A DNA stretch of 64,000 nucleotides from Thiosymbion sp942492625 (GCA_942492625.1 CALOFM010000019.1:1-64000), one strand, 5' to 3'; positions 54,628-63,371 are shown, counted from the stretch's first letter. Notes: a model not told the origin generated them from the letters alone. A program made the numbers and translations.

Positions 54628-55044
54628 ATGAGCGCGCGCAGACAAAGGATCCGAGGTTTTTCGCTCGTGGAGTTGGGCGTTACCATGGCGATTATGGCGA
54701 TCCTCGCGGTAATCGTTATACCCTCCTATAGCGAGCACATCCGAAAGACACGACGGACGGAGGCGATGAGCGCCCTCCTGGATCTGGCGAACCGCATGGA
54801 GCGTTACTACTCCGACCAAGGGACCTATACGGGGGCCACGGTCGCCGGCCTCCGCGGCGGCGACCAGTCCGAGAACGGACACTACACGCTGAGCGTTTCC
54901 GCGCTGGCAGCGGATTCGTACAGCCTGCAGGCGGCGCCGACGAGTACTTTCCAGAGCGGCGACAAGTGCGGCAATTACACCCTCACCTCCGCCGGCGAGC
55001 AAGGCGTATCCGGCAGCGGTATGACTGCTGCCGACTGCTGGTGA
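54628..55044 (+). CDS. pilE: Type IV pilin-like PilE
   Basis: This is a 138-residue protein from the ATG at 54628 (AGAGAGG upstream); a longer start at 54598 adds ten residues without leader character. The prepilin signal is RG-FSLVELGVTMAIMAILAVIVIPSY, followed by EHIRKTRRTEAMSALLDLANRMERYYSD, the PilE/ComP-type pattern. A C-terminal disulfide loop is present (DKCGNYTL ... AADCW). It is the last gene of the minor-pilin cluster. Confidence 0.87.
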   Translation: MSARRQRIRGFSLVELGVTMAIMAILAVIVIPSYSEHIRKTRRTEAMSALLDLANRMERYYSDQGTYTGATVAGLRGGDQSENGHYTLSVSALAADSYSLQAAPTSTFQSGDKCGNYTLTSAGEQGVSGSGMTAADCW

Positions 55045-55173
55045 AAAAGGACGGTTCCAATTGCCGGCGCGGTTGGCGCATCCCTGCCATACGTCGGGAT
55101 GAGTCCCCCGCCCGGAGCCGCCACTGCGGCGCAATCCGGTACGAGATTCTCAGGCAATCGCCTTAGCGCGTCG

Positions 55174-55434
55174 TTACCGGGAGATATCCTCGGTTCGGGT
55201 ATTCGAGCTGCCGGCCCCCACCCACTCGTAGATCTCGATAGACGCCGGATCGCATTTGCTACACCCACCGCCGCAAGCGGTTCCGGAAGGCAGCTTGCGG
55301 ACCCGGCCTTTGCGCTCGAGTATCGCGAGCATGGCGCGCAGGGCATCCGGTTCAGAGTCAAAGCGACGTGACAAGTCAAGCAGCGCCACACGCTTCTGCT
55401 CGGTGAGATAGGCAGTGAGCTCGGACAGAATCAT
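55174..55434 (-). CDS. feoC: FeoC-like winged-helix Fe-S regulator
   Basis: This 86-residue protein has a winged-helix fold (LSELTAYLTEQKRVALLDLSRRF, then ALRAMLAILERKGRVRKL) and a Cys cluster CGGGCSKCDP near residues 54-63, where FeoC carries its [4Fe-4S] cluster. FeoC regulates or stabilises the FeoB ferrous-iron importer. No feoA or feoB gene lies nearby, so it is an orphan. It sits between the pilin cluster and the cytochrome genes. Confidence 0.82.
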   Translation of the reverse strand: MILSELTAYLTEQKRVALLDLSRRFDSEPDALRAMLAILERKGRVRKLPSGTACGGGCSKCDPASIEIYEWVGAGSSNTRTEDISR

Positions 55435-55457
55435 CCGCTAGCCTCCCTCGACTCGAC

Positions 55458-55494
55458 AAAAAGAAAAAAGGCACCGCGGCCGAGCCGCGGTGCC
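55458..55494 (-). terminator. Rho-independent terminator of the pentaheme cytochrome gene
   Basis: GGCACCGCGGC-CGA-GCCGCGGTGCC is a perfect 11-bp stem. On the minus strand it is followed by TTTTTTCTTTTT. It ends the transcript of the gene at 55523-56821. Confidence 0.92.
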
Positions 55495-55522
55495 TGCCTT
55501 GGCCCTGCCGTCTGCGCCGGAA

Positions 55523-56821
55523 TCAGGGCGCGGCTATCTCCTGCTCTGCCTCGGCGATCAGAACCGGTGCCGTCAAGTCCTCCGGCAAGTGACTGAACTT
55601 CTTGACCAGCCCCGGCCAGAGCAGATTATAGAAGAGCTCGCCACGGACCAGAACAACGCCCTGGGCGGGAATATCATAGGTGAGGGTGCGCTCCTCATGG
55701 GGCTTCAGGCGGGTGTCCTTACCGGGCTTGGTGGCGGTAGGAGGCGGAGCCGGCTTGCCTTCGTCGTCGGTCAGGGTCAGGACCAAGAACGCCTGGGGAT
55801 CGGTCTCGGCCGGGTGGCCCTCGGCATTCTCCCACACGACCTCGCCATTGGCGTCATAGGCGGTTAGCTTCATGACGACGTTGCGAAAGGGCGCACCGGT
55901 CGGCATCGAGTGGGGTTGCTGGTTCTTGAGCAGCACACTGGCCTTGATCTGATCGCCGGCCGTCTCGGTGCTCAGGTCGAAGACCACCGAGCGCTTGAGC
56001 ATGGCCTGGTCGTGGCCACCACCCATACCGTGATCGGCGATACCATCGGCGATCGGCATGTGGCAGGACAGGCAGTTCACGTCCGTCTTGGCCATGGTGT
56101 ACTCGTTGCCGGTCTGGCACAGAGGTACGCCGTGGGGATTGTTGCGCTGGTCGTGGCAGCCCATGCAGGCGTCGTTGGTCTTCATCTGCGTGGGGTTGCC
56201 CTCCATGGGGAGCGCCGGGATGTCCTTACCCTGGAACTGAACGGACTCGCCCAGGTGCGGGTTGGGCTTCTGATCCTCGTCCCCGCCGGCACCGCCGAAA
56301 ACATCGTCCGATGCGATGAGCTTCTGCAATCCGCGGTTGAAGCCCGAAGGTCCCTGGAGCTTGTCGGCGGCATCATAGGACTTGAGCCCGAGTTGCAGTT
56401 TGCCTTCCGGACCCTGGATGCCCTTGAAGTTGGTCAGGGTGTGGCAGGCGACGCAGTTCACACCCTCGCTGTAGGCGGGCTTGGCGTCGAGCTTGGTGGT
56501 CTTGTCTCGGGCCGCATTGGGGGCGTGGCATTGCAGGCATACGGGAAAGGTACCCGAGGCCTTGTGCTTGACATCCTCCTCTGTTGGCGAACCGGCCACC
56601 TTCTTGTAAAAGGTCAAATGTATGGGATCGTTAAGGGCCGAGCTCTGGGCGTGCATGGAGGCGCTCCATTGGCGGTAGACCTCTTGGTGGCAATTCTTGC
56701 AGACCTCCGACGGGACATGGTGCAGCGGCTCTTCGGCAAGGGCCGTGCCCGCCGCGCCAAAGATGGAAAATGCCGCGAACAGCGACAGGGGCAGCGCCCG
56801 TCCGACCTTGCTTCGAAACAT
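55523..56821 (-). CDS. Pentaheme cytochrome c (c554-like family)
   Basis: This 432-residue exported protein has a signal peptide ending AGTALAE. Five CXXCH heme sites are visible: CKNCH, CLQCH, CVACH, CMGCH and CLSCH, all in the first 270 residues; the spacing and added His (e.g. MHAQSSA, GHDQAM) agree with bis-His hemes as in the cytochrome c554 family. The C-terminal third is a beta-rich domain without hemes (VLLKNQQPHSMPTGAPFR). GAGGAG lies upstream. It is divergent from the octaheme cytochrome gene. It may pass electrons between the octaheme enzyme and other carriers (inference). Confidence 0.88.
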   Translation of the reverse strand: MFRSKVGRALPLSLFAAFSIFGAAGTALAEEPLHHVPSEVCKNCHQEVYRQWSASMHAQSSALNDPIHLTFYKKVAGSPTEEDVKHKASGTFPVCLQCHAPNAARDKTTKLDAKPAYSEGVNCVACHTLTNFKGIQGPEGKLQLGLKSYDAADKLQGPSGFNRGLQKLIASDDVFGGAGGDEDQKPNPHLGESVQFQGKDIPALPMEGNPTQMKTNDACMGCHDQRNNPHGVPLCQTGNEYTMAKTDVNCLSCHMPIADGIADHGMGGGHDQAMLKRSVVFDLSTETAGDQIKASVLLKNQQPHSMPTGAPFRNVVMKLTAYDANGEVVWENAEGHPAETDPQAFLVLTLTDDEGKPAPPPTATKPGKDTRLKPHEERTLTYDIPAQGVVLVRGELFYNLLWPGLVKKFSHLPEDLTAPVLIAEAEQEIAAP

Positions 56822-57123
56822 CGTTAGTATCTCCTCGTGAGCGGATAGGGGTTGTGGTTCTGCTTTTCATCCGGCAATGCTTGTCGCTCGGCGTTTTCCT
56901 GTCAATCAGAAAAATCATTTAGTATTTCGACAGTTAATGGATTACCGATTTATGACAATGCGTTGCACCCCTGCGGAGTCGGCTACATAATTTGCGCGTT
57001 TTCATGCGGCATGCGCCGTTGAGAGAGGTCGGATCAGGAGCTGCGCTTGCTCCGCAGAACCAAGTCCGCACCCTCAAAGCGAGCAGACCGCAAGTCGTAA
57101 CCTCTGCCGAAGGAGCATTGATT

Positions 57124-58594
57124 ATGTGCAGCATCTTTGCGGGCCTGCGCCTGGCCTGCTGGCGCCTGGCGTCTGTGGCCATCCTTGCGCTTTGCTTCCT
57201 GCCCGCCCGGGCGGCAAAGGTCGAGCTGCCTCGCGACAGCTGGGGACACGAGGCGGGGCAGGATTGCGTGAGCTGTCACGCCAAGGCGTCGGCGGGGCTG
57301 ACCCGGCAGTGGGAGCAGAGCGCACACGCGGACGCGGGCGTCAACTGTATGGACTGTCACCAAGCGGACGCGGCGGAATCGGACGCCATGGAGCATGAGG
57401 GCCAGGTCATCGCCACCGTCGTGTCTCCCAAGGACTGCGGGCGCTGCCACGAGCCTGAGCTCAAGGAGCAGCAGGGTTCGGTCCACGCCGAAGCCTACGC
57501 CATCATTAAGGACAGGGTACCGGCTCTGGCCCATAATCTGACGGGATCTGCCATGCAGGCGGCCGGCTGCGACCAGTGTCACGGCTCGGTGATCAAGGTG
57601 AAAGGGGACGGTACCCTGGATCCCGACACCTGGCCCAACTCGGGGATCGGCAGGATCAACCCGGACGGCTCCAAGGGGTCCTGCTCGTCCTGTCACGGCC
57701 GCCACCGTTTCTCCAAAGCCCAGGCACGCGAGCCCGAGGCCTGCGTGCGCTGTCATTCGGGGCCGGACTCGCCGGACAAGGAGGTCTTCGAGGCATCCAA
57801 GCACGGGATGCTCTACGCCTCCGAGCGGGACGACATGAACCTCGACGCCCCGGAGTGGATCGCGGGCAAGGACTATACCGCCGCGCCCACCTGCGTGACC
57901 TGTCACATGGGCGCGGCCGGCAAGCTGCCGACTACCCACGACGTGGGCCTGCGCAATGCCTGGAGCCTGAACACCCCGGTCTCTGAACGACAGTACCTCG
58001 TGGTGCTCCAAGACGGGAGCAAGCTGGAGCTGCCTGCGTCCGCGAAGGCGCCTAAGCGGGGCAGCGAAATCGAAAAGGCGGACGGCACCCTGGCCAAGGT
58101 CAAGACGGTCGCCACACCCGAGCGACGGCGCCAAGCGATGAGCCTGGTCTGCCTCGAGTGTCACAGCAAGACCTTCACCACGGGCTTCATGAAGCAATTC
58201 GACAACGTGGTCGATCTCTACAACGAGAAGTTCGCGGTTCCCGCCCGCAACATCATGGCGGAGCTCTACGAGCGAGAGCTGTTGACTCCGACCCCTTTCG
58301 ACGAGCCCCTGGAGCTCACCTACTGGGAGCTATGGCATGACGAGGGCGCCCGGGCGCGGCACGGTGCCTCCATGGCGAGCCCCAACCATGCCTGGTGGGA
58401 GGGAATGTACCTGGTCGGGCGCAATTTCTACTCCCGTTTCCTGCCCCAGATCCGGGAGACGGCCGGTGAGCATGCCCAAGACATCATCGAGCGCCACGTG
58501 AGGAGCAAAGGATCAGCACCAATGGCTGCAGGACCCGAATCGTCCCAACCCCATCCTCGGCTTCGGTGTGGTGGAGGAAGCCGGCGATGGCTAG
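57124..58594 (+). CDS. Octaheme HAO-like cytochrome c with a 3' frameshift
   Basis: From the ATG at 57124 (GGAG upstream) there is a signal peptide (LASVAILALCFLPARA) and eight heme sites: CVSCH, CMDCH, CGRCH, CDQCH, CSSCH, CVRCH, CVTCH and CLECH. The order and the C-terminal helices (NIMAELYERELLTPTPF, WWEGMYLVGRNFYSRFLPQI) fit the hydroxylamine oxidoreductase/octaheme nitrite reductase family. Near 58507-58512 (GCAAAGG) the frame breaks: the natural ending DQHQWLQDPNRPNPILGFG lies in another frame and stops at TAG 58592-58594, overlapping the next start. Without correction the reading frame runs on into unrelated sequence to 58683. The defect affects only the last 25 or so residues. Confidence 0.85.
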
Positions 58595-59216
58595 ATTTCG
58601 GCTGCCCTCCTACATCACCCGCCACGTGCTTATTGCGTTGGTCATCGGCGGCCTTGCCGGGGTGGTCTTCATGGTCTTCCTGATCGAGTTCGACCACTTC
58701 ACCAGCTCGAACGAATTCTGCACCGGTTGCCACTCCATGACCTACGCGGAGGAGAGCTACCGGCAGTCGATGCACTTCAACTCCAGCTCCGGCGTGCGTG
58801 CCTCTTGCGGTGACTGCCACGTCTCCGAAGGCGTGTTTGCCGCGACCTTGGATCACATCAAGGGCACCAAGGACCTGATAAAACAGCTCTTCGGTCCCGA
58901 CTACGACGACCCGGTGGTCAACATGCTGCATCTGCCGGAGGCGGCGTTCCACGCCCGCCGATGGTTCAAGGACAACGACTCGGCCACCTGCATGCGTTGC
59001 CATGAGTTGGAGGCGATACAGGGCAAGCGGGCAAACACCGCGGCCATCCATGAGGAGGAGACCGACGGCAAGTCCTGTGTCGAGTGCCACTACAACTTGG
59101 TGCACCGTAAGGTCCCGGACGAGCAAACCTTCAAGCGCGACGCCTGGAACCGAATGGTGGAGGAGGAATTCGGGTTACCGGCGGGTGAGGCCGACCGGAT
59201 ATTGGCGAACGAATAG
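58587..59216 (+). CDS. NapC/NrfH-type tetraheme quinol dehydrogenase
   Basis: This 209-residue protein starts at the ATG at 58587 with GGAGG upstream, overlapping the end of the octaheme gene. A membrane anchor (VLIALVIGGLAGVVFMVFLI) is followed by four hemes: CTGCHSM (the NrfH-like C-x-x-C-H-x-M), CGDCH, CMRCH and CVECH. NapC/NirT proteins move electrons from the quinol pool to periplasmic reductases. Pairing with an octaheme HAO-like protein is known in nitrifiers (cM552) and in nitrite-reducing epsilonproteobacteria. Confidence 0.9.
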   Translation: MARFRLPSYITRHVLIALVIGGLAGVVFMVFLIEFDHFTSSNEFCTGCHSMTYAEESYRQSMHFNSSSGVRASCGDCHVSEGVFAATLDHIKGTKDLIKQLFGPDYDDPVVNMLHLPEAAFHARRWFKDNDSATCMRCHELEAIQGKRANTAAIHEEETDGKSCVECHYNLVHRKVPDEQTFKRDAWNRMVEEEFGLPAGEADRILANE

Positions 59217-59286
59217 CCGCGGCATCTGCGCCGATGCATCGGACCGCACGAAGAATAAAGAAGTTAACTCGCGCTAAGACGTAGGC

Positions 59287-59315
59287 CCGCCAAGTATTCC
59301 TTTGCGCCTTGGCGG
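59287..59315. repeat. Inverted repeat (hairpin) of dispersed type
   Basis: CCGCCAAG and CTTGGCGG flank TATTCCTTTGCGC. The neighbouring TTTGCGCCTTGGCGGCTCTG resembles an intergenic repeat common in proteobacterial genomes. It could terminate the cytochrome operon. Confidence 0.5.
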
Positions 59316-59388
59316 CTCTGCGCGAGATCATCTTCCGGGCAGGACACGAGAAGGCTCCCGGTGAGATCTCTGCACCGGATCAGTCTGA

Positions 59389-59628
59389 TTAGTGCCAGCA
59401 TTCCCTCAACCGTTCAGAGGTCCCCGGGGTCCAGCTTGCCAGGAGAGTCAGTGCCAGTACGAGCGCGGCAGCCAGAACCAACATCAGTGCCAGATAGGTC
59501 GCGGGAACGGCGACAAGCAGCGTCTCGACCAAAGTCTGCAGTACCAGACCGACCACTAACAAAAAGGCGGACAGAAGAACGGCGTTCCGCATGCGTTTAC
59601 AGGTAAGCATTGCATTGCCCCAATTCAT
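59389..59628 (-). CDS. Small two-helix membrane protein
   Basis: This 79-residue frame has two membrane helices (AVLLSAFLLVVGLVLQTLVETLLVA and YLALMLVLAAALVLALTLLA; partly quoted) and a Trp-rich C-terminus. The start could also be the ATG at 59610. No family is recognised. A perfect 8-bp inverted repeat stands directly before the start, so the gene may be controlled by the factor that binds it. Confidence 0.55.
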   Translation of the reverse strand: MNWGNAMLTCKRMRNAVLLSAFLLVVGLVLQTLVETLLVAVPATYLALMLVLAAALVLALTLLASWTPGTSERLRECWH

Positions 59629-59650
59629 TTAGCATATAAGCGTATGCTAA
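59629..59650. promoter_or_regulatory. Palindromic operator candidate
   Basis: TTAGCATA-TAAGCG-TATGCTAA is a perfect 8-bp inverted repeat with a 6-base spacer, adjacent to the start codon at 59628 and upstream of it. AT-rich dyads like this are bound by ArsR/SmtB-type or similar dimeric regulators. No regulator gene is adjacent. Confidence 0.55.
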
Positions 59651-59707
59651 TTTATTTACCTGTCAGTTTCAAGGCGAGTCCAGTGAGGCCCCGCCCCGAT
59701 GTGCCGG

Positions 59708-60751
59708 TTACAACACGGGTTTGGGCGTGTCCGCCGTTTCCACCGGAAGCACTGGATACTCAACCCTCGGCTGCTCGCCGGTCAGACTTTGCAGGAATAG
59801 GGAGATGAGGCCCGACTCTTCCTCCGTCAGCTTGGTACCCAGCTGTGCTATGCCCATGATGGACACCGCCTGCGTGAGGTCCCACACCTGGCCGGAGTGG
59901 AAATAGGGTGCGGTCAGCGCGATGTTGCGCAAGGGCGCGGCGCGGAACACATACTCGTCGGTGGCGGTCTTGGTGATGGCAAAGCGTCCCTTGTCCTCCG
60001 GCGGCAAAACGTCAGCACCGGGCTTCTTGACCAGCCCGAAGGGGTAGTATTCCTGACCGCCGAAGTTCACTCCCGTGTGGCATGCGGTGCAGCCCTTTGA
60101 CACGAAAAGGTCCAGACCGGACTTCTGATCGGCCGAGAGCGCCGCATCGTTACCCTCCAACCACTGGTCGAAAGGTGAAGCGGGCGTCACCAAGGTAACC
60201 TCGAATGCCTCGATCGCCTTGGCCATGTTGTCGAAGGTCACCGGATCCGACTCACCCGGAAACGCATTGCCGAAGCGCTCCAAGTACTCGGGCATACTGT
60301 TGAGGGTCACGACCACCGCTTCGGGCTTGTTGGCCATCTCCACACCGGCCTGGACAGGGCCTTTGGCCTGGGTCTTGAGGTCCTCTGCCCGACCGTCCCA
60401 GAACTGGGCCTTGTTGAAAACCGCATTGAACACCGTCGGCGAGTTGCGCGGCCCCTTCTGCCAGCCATGCCCTACGGAGGTAGGCAGGTTGTCGTCACCT
60501 CCGGTGCCCAGGTTGTGGCAGGTATTGCAGCTGATGACCCCGCTGGCGGACAGGCGCGGATCGAAGAACAGCATGTTCCCGAGCTCGATCTTCTCCCGCG
60601 TCAGGGGGTTGTCCGTCACCTCCTGCATACCGTAAGGGACAGGCTCCAGTCCCGCCCCCTTAACCTTCTCGCGCAGCTGATCATCGCCCGCGAACGCAGG
60701 CGTTGCCGCCAAGCCTAATGTCACTGCCAAAGTGATGAGTTTCTTGTTCAT
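59708..60751 (-). CDS. Diheme cytochrome c peroxidase (CcpA/MauG family)
   Basis: This is a 347-residue exported protein from the ATG at 60751 (signal ITLAVTLGLAATPAFAG); the frame upstream to 60832 is not needed. Heme sites are CNTCH (near 75) and CTACH (near 220). Typical CCP motifs are LFFDPRLSASGVISC, FWDGRAEDLKTQAKGP, FEVTLVTPASPFDQWL and LRNIALTAPYFHSG. It reduces H2O2 in the periplasm with electrons from small cytochromes. It is monocistronic. Confidence 0.92.
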   Translation of the reverse strand: MNKKLITLAVTLGLAATPAFAGDDQLREKVKGAGLEPVPYGMQEVTDNPLTREKIELGNMLFFDPRLSASGVISCNTCHNLGTGGDDNLPTSVGHGWQKGPRNSPTVFNAVFNKAQFWDGRAEDLKTQAKGPVQAGVEMANKPEAVVVTLNSMPEYLERFGNAFPGESDPVTFDNMAKAIEAFEVTLVTPASPFDQWLEGNDAALSADQKSGLDLFVSKGCTACHTGVNFGGQEYYPFGLVKKPGADVLPPEDKGRFAITKTATDEYVFRAAPLRNIALTAPYFHSGQVWDLTQAVSIMGIAQLGTKLTEEESGLISLFLQSLTGEQPRVEYPVLPVETADTPKPVL

Positions 60752-60894
60752 GATTGCCCTCTTCTCTCGCGTGTTGACGTCTGTTCCGAACTTCCGGAAA
60801 TTAGCGCCGAAGAGGCTAGAGTCGACAGGCATGAAAAGCCATGATTTTTCGCAGCTCTCTGCCGATGCGCAGCCGCGGAATTGAGAGCCGAGTG

Positions 60895-61476
60895 TCAGCC
60901 GAGATCCTCCGCCAAGGATCCCCGTGCGGCCTCGTCGACGGTCACTGCAAACTGATAGTTTGGATGATTGATCCCGACCGCGAGATCGGCCCCGCCCTTC
61001 ATTACCGCCACCATCTCGGGGGCTAACTCGAAGCGCAGGAAGTGCACCGAGGAGGTCTTGGTCTCGTCCTCGCGCTCCAGGTCCTCATCGGCGATGGCGA
61101 AGACCTTGTCATGCCCTTGCACCTGCACCCATACCTTGCCTTCGATCCCGATGAGCTTCGCCAGGGCCTGGCGTCGCTCCTCCACGTCCGGGTATTCGAC
61201 CATGAAGGTCGCCTTCCAATTGCTGCCGTCCGGAATTAGCGGGTTGTAGGCCGCCAACTCGTCGGCGATTCCATCGGCCTCGAAGATGCGCTCTATACGC
61301 AGCATCTCCTGGACCTGATACTGCATCGTTAGCCGGTCTTCGAAATAGAGGGTCGCATTCGCACCGACATGTACCTTTCGGTTTTGTTTATGCGCCATGA
61401 CCTTGGCGCGAAAATCGTTACGAATCCTGGAATACTCCTCGAGACTGTAGAGGTCTTCCGGCTTCAAGTGGCTCAT
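60895..61476 (-). CDS. DUF3501 family protein
   Basis: This 193-residue cytoplasmic protein starts HLKPEDLYSLEEYSRIR and continues with HKQNRKVHVGANATLYFEDR and MLRIERIFEADGIADELAAYNPLIPDG (partly quoted), the DUF3501 pattern. Its function is unknown, but it regularly follows a Fe-S oxidoreductase and a rubrerythrin, as here. It ends a three-gene operon. Confidence 0.9.
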   Translation of the reverse strand: MSHLKPEDLYSLEEYSRIRNDFRAKVMAHKQNRKVHVGANATLYFEDRLTMQYQVQEMLRIERIFEADGIADELAAYNPLIPDGSNWKATFMVEYPDVEERRQALAKLIGIEGKVWVQVQGHDKVFAIADEDLEREDETKTSSVHFLRFELAPEMVAVMKGGADLAVGINHPNYQFAVTVDEAARGSLAEDLG

Positions 61477-61513
61477 CGTTCAACTCCAACCGTTTGAGGT
61501 TCAAAGCGATATA

Positions 61514-62845
61514 TCAAAGCCCGTAGGCCATACGCAGCAGCGTGAGAGGATGCTCCGGCTTGCTGCCGTCCGCCAGGGCATGACCGATATGCTGGCCGGC
61601 CATGGGACAATCGCTTCCGTAGTGGTCCGCCTTAGCCTGCTTGACCTTGTTGACCACCGGACGCACGATCTTCATAGAGTACTCGTAGAACTCCTTCTTC
61701 ACCGCATAGGTGCCGTCGTGGCCGGAGCAGCGCTCTACGATCTCCACCTTGGTATCGGGAATAAGCGAGAGCAGCTCGCGGGTCTTCTGGCCGATGTTCT
61801 GCACCCGCTGATGGCAGGCGGCGTGGTAGGCGACGGTGCCGAGTGACTGCTTGAACTCGGTGTTGAGCTTGCCGTGCTTGTGGCGCAGCATCAGGTATTC
61901 GAATGGGTCGAAGATATGTTCCTTGACCTTTTGTATGGCCGCATCGTCCGGGAACATGAGCGGGAGCTCCTGCTTGAACATCAGCACGCAAGAGGGGATG
62001 GGCGCGACTAGGTCCCATCCGTCGTCCACCAGCTTCTCCAGTATCGGAAGGTTGGCATCCTTCGCGGTCTGAACCGCCTCCAGGTCACCAAGCTCCAGCT
62101 TGGGCATGCCACAGCACTTCTCCTTACTTGGAATGGTGATGGGAATGCCGTTGTGCTCGAACACCTTCACCAGATCCATGCCGACGTCCGGCTCGTTCAC
62201 ATTGTTGTAACAGGTGGTGAACAAGGCGACTTTCCCGGTGGTCGGGCCTAAGGCCTCGCCCTCCGACTGGCGCCCGATCCTGCTCTTGAGCTGCTTGCGC
62301 AGGCTGTTGCTATGATACTCGGGGACCCGCGCGTCCGGGTGGACCCCCAGGACCAAGTCCAGCACCTTACGCCCGAGCCCGGACCTGTTGGTGGCATTCA
62401 CGATGCCCGATATCACGGGTATGCCGGCAAGAGATCCGACCCCATCGGTATTGGAGAGGATCTTGTCCCGGCGCTTGGTCTTGCCCTGCTTGTACTTCAG
62501 CGCCTTGGCACGGAGCATCAGATGCGGGAAATCCAGGTTCCACTCGTGGGGCGGCACATAGGGACACTTGGTCATGAAGCACAGGTCGCACAGATAGCAG
62601 TGGTCGACGACCTGCCAATAATCCTCCTTGTCCACGCCGTCTACTTCCATGGTGTCAGACTCGTCCACCAGGTCGAACAAGGTGGGAAATGACTGACAAA
62701 GGCTCACGCATCGCCGGCATCCGTGGCAAATCTCGTACACCCGCTCAAGCTCCTTGAACAGGTCTTCCTCGTCGTAGAACTTGGGATCGGTCCAGTCGAT
62801 CGCGTGCCTTGTGGGTGCTTGGAGGCTGCCTTCGCGGGTGCTCAT
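61514..62845 (-). CDS. Heterodisulfide-reductase-like Fe-S oxidoreductase (CCG domains)
   Basis: This is a 443-residue protein from the ATG at 62845. Two ferredoxin-type clusters are bound by Cys in ICHGCRRCVSLCQSFP (near 40-54) and CYLCDLCFMTKCPYVPP (near 83-98). Two CCG-type domains follow with CCGMPKLE (near 243) and GTVAYHAACHQRVQN ... VERCSGHDG (near 340-385), the pattern of GlpC/HdrB-like subunits. It is probably a redox partner in peroxide or sulfur metabolism; the electron donor is unknown. The gene lies between the rubrerythrin and DUF3501 genes, a conserved trio. Confidence 0.9.
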   Translation of the reverse strand: MSTREGSLQAPTRHAIDWTDPKFYDEEDLFKELERVYEICHGCRRCVSLCQSFPTLFDLVDESDTMEVDGVDKEDYWQVVDHCYLCDLCFMTKCPYVPPHEWNLDFPHLMLRAKALKYKQGKTKRRDKILSNTDGVGSLAGIPVISGIVNATNRSGLGRKVLDLVLGVHPDARVPEYHSNSLRKQLKSRIGRQSEGEALGPTTGKVALFTTCYNNVNEPDVGMDLVKVFEHNGIPITIPSKEKCCGMPKLELGDLEAVQTAKDANLPILEKLVDDGWDLVAPIPSCVLMFKQELPLMFPDDAAIQKVKEHIFDPFEYLMLRHKHGKLNTEFKQSLGTVAYHAACHQRVQNIGQKTRELLSLIPDTKVEIVERCSGHDGTYAVKKEFYEYSMKIVRPVVNKVKQAKADHYGSDCPMAGQHIGHALADGSKPEHPLTLLRMAYGL

Positions 62846-62888
62846 GTCTGTGTTCCTGGATGCAAGAGGTTGGGAAACTTCTACAGAA

Positions 62889-62934
62889 CGCCTCTCCCCG
62901 CCTTGAGACGCCGATCGGCCGGAAGGGAGAGGCG
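62889..62934. terminator. Inverted repeat between rubrerythrin and Fe-S oxidoreductase genes
   Basis: CGCCTCTCCC (62889-62898) and GGGAGAGGCG (62925-62934) form a perfect 10-bp stem around a 26-base loop. No T-run follows on the minus strand, so it may regulate or process the operon transcript rather than end it. Confidence 0.55.
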
Positions 62935-62951
62935 CCTGAAACCGGACCGGA

Positions 62952-63371
62952 TCAGGCGTCCAGGTTATCCAGGGCCTTCTGGAAACGGTTGGCGTGGGAG
63001 CGCTCCGCCTTGGCCAAGGTCTCGAACCAGTCGGCGATCTCGTCGAAGCCCTCATCCCGGGCAGACTTGGCCATACCCGGGTACATGTCGGTGTACTCGT
63101 GGGTCTCGCCGGCGACGGAGGCCTTCAGGTTGTCGCCGGTGCCGCCGATGGGCAGACCGGTGGCGGGATCGCCCGAGGCCTCCAGGTACTCCAGGTGGCC
63201 GTGGGCGTGGCCGGTCTCACCCTCTGCGGTGGAGCGGAATACGGCTGCAACGTCGTTGTAGCCCTCCACGTCCGCCTTGGAGGCGAAGTAGAGATAACGG
63301 CGGTTGGCCTGGGACTCGCCTGCGAATGCGTCTTTGAGGTTCTGTTCGGTCGTGCTGCCTTTGAGATCCAT
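62952..63371 (-). CDS. Rubrerythrin (ferritin-like diiron domain only)
   Basis: This is a 139-residue protein from the ATG at 63371 with GGAGGG upstream. It is a four-helix ferritin-like domain: FAGESQANRRYLYFASKADVEG and AEGETGHAHGHLEYLE, with ligands E-x-x-H, and the second pair in VAGETHEYTDMYPGMA and AKAERSHANRFQKAL (partly quoted). There is no C-terminal rubredoxin domain, so it is a short rubrerythrin. It reduces H2O2 in the cytoplasm, and its electron supply may come from the Fe-S protein encoded next. Confidence 0.92.
   Translation of the reverse strand: MDLKGSTTEQNLKDAFAGESQANRRYLYFASKADVEGYNDVAAVFRSTAEGETGHAHGHLEYLEASGDPATGLPIGGTGDNLKASVAGETHEYTDMYPGMAKSARDEGFDEIADWFETLAKAERSHANRFQKALDNLDA

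Noticed and set aside
57034..58197. Minus-strand 387-codon frame over the octaheme gene
   Set aside because: The plus strand has eight CXXCH motifs and a good start; the minus frame has no motif.
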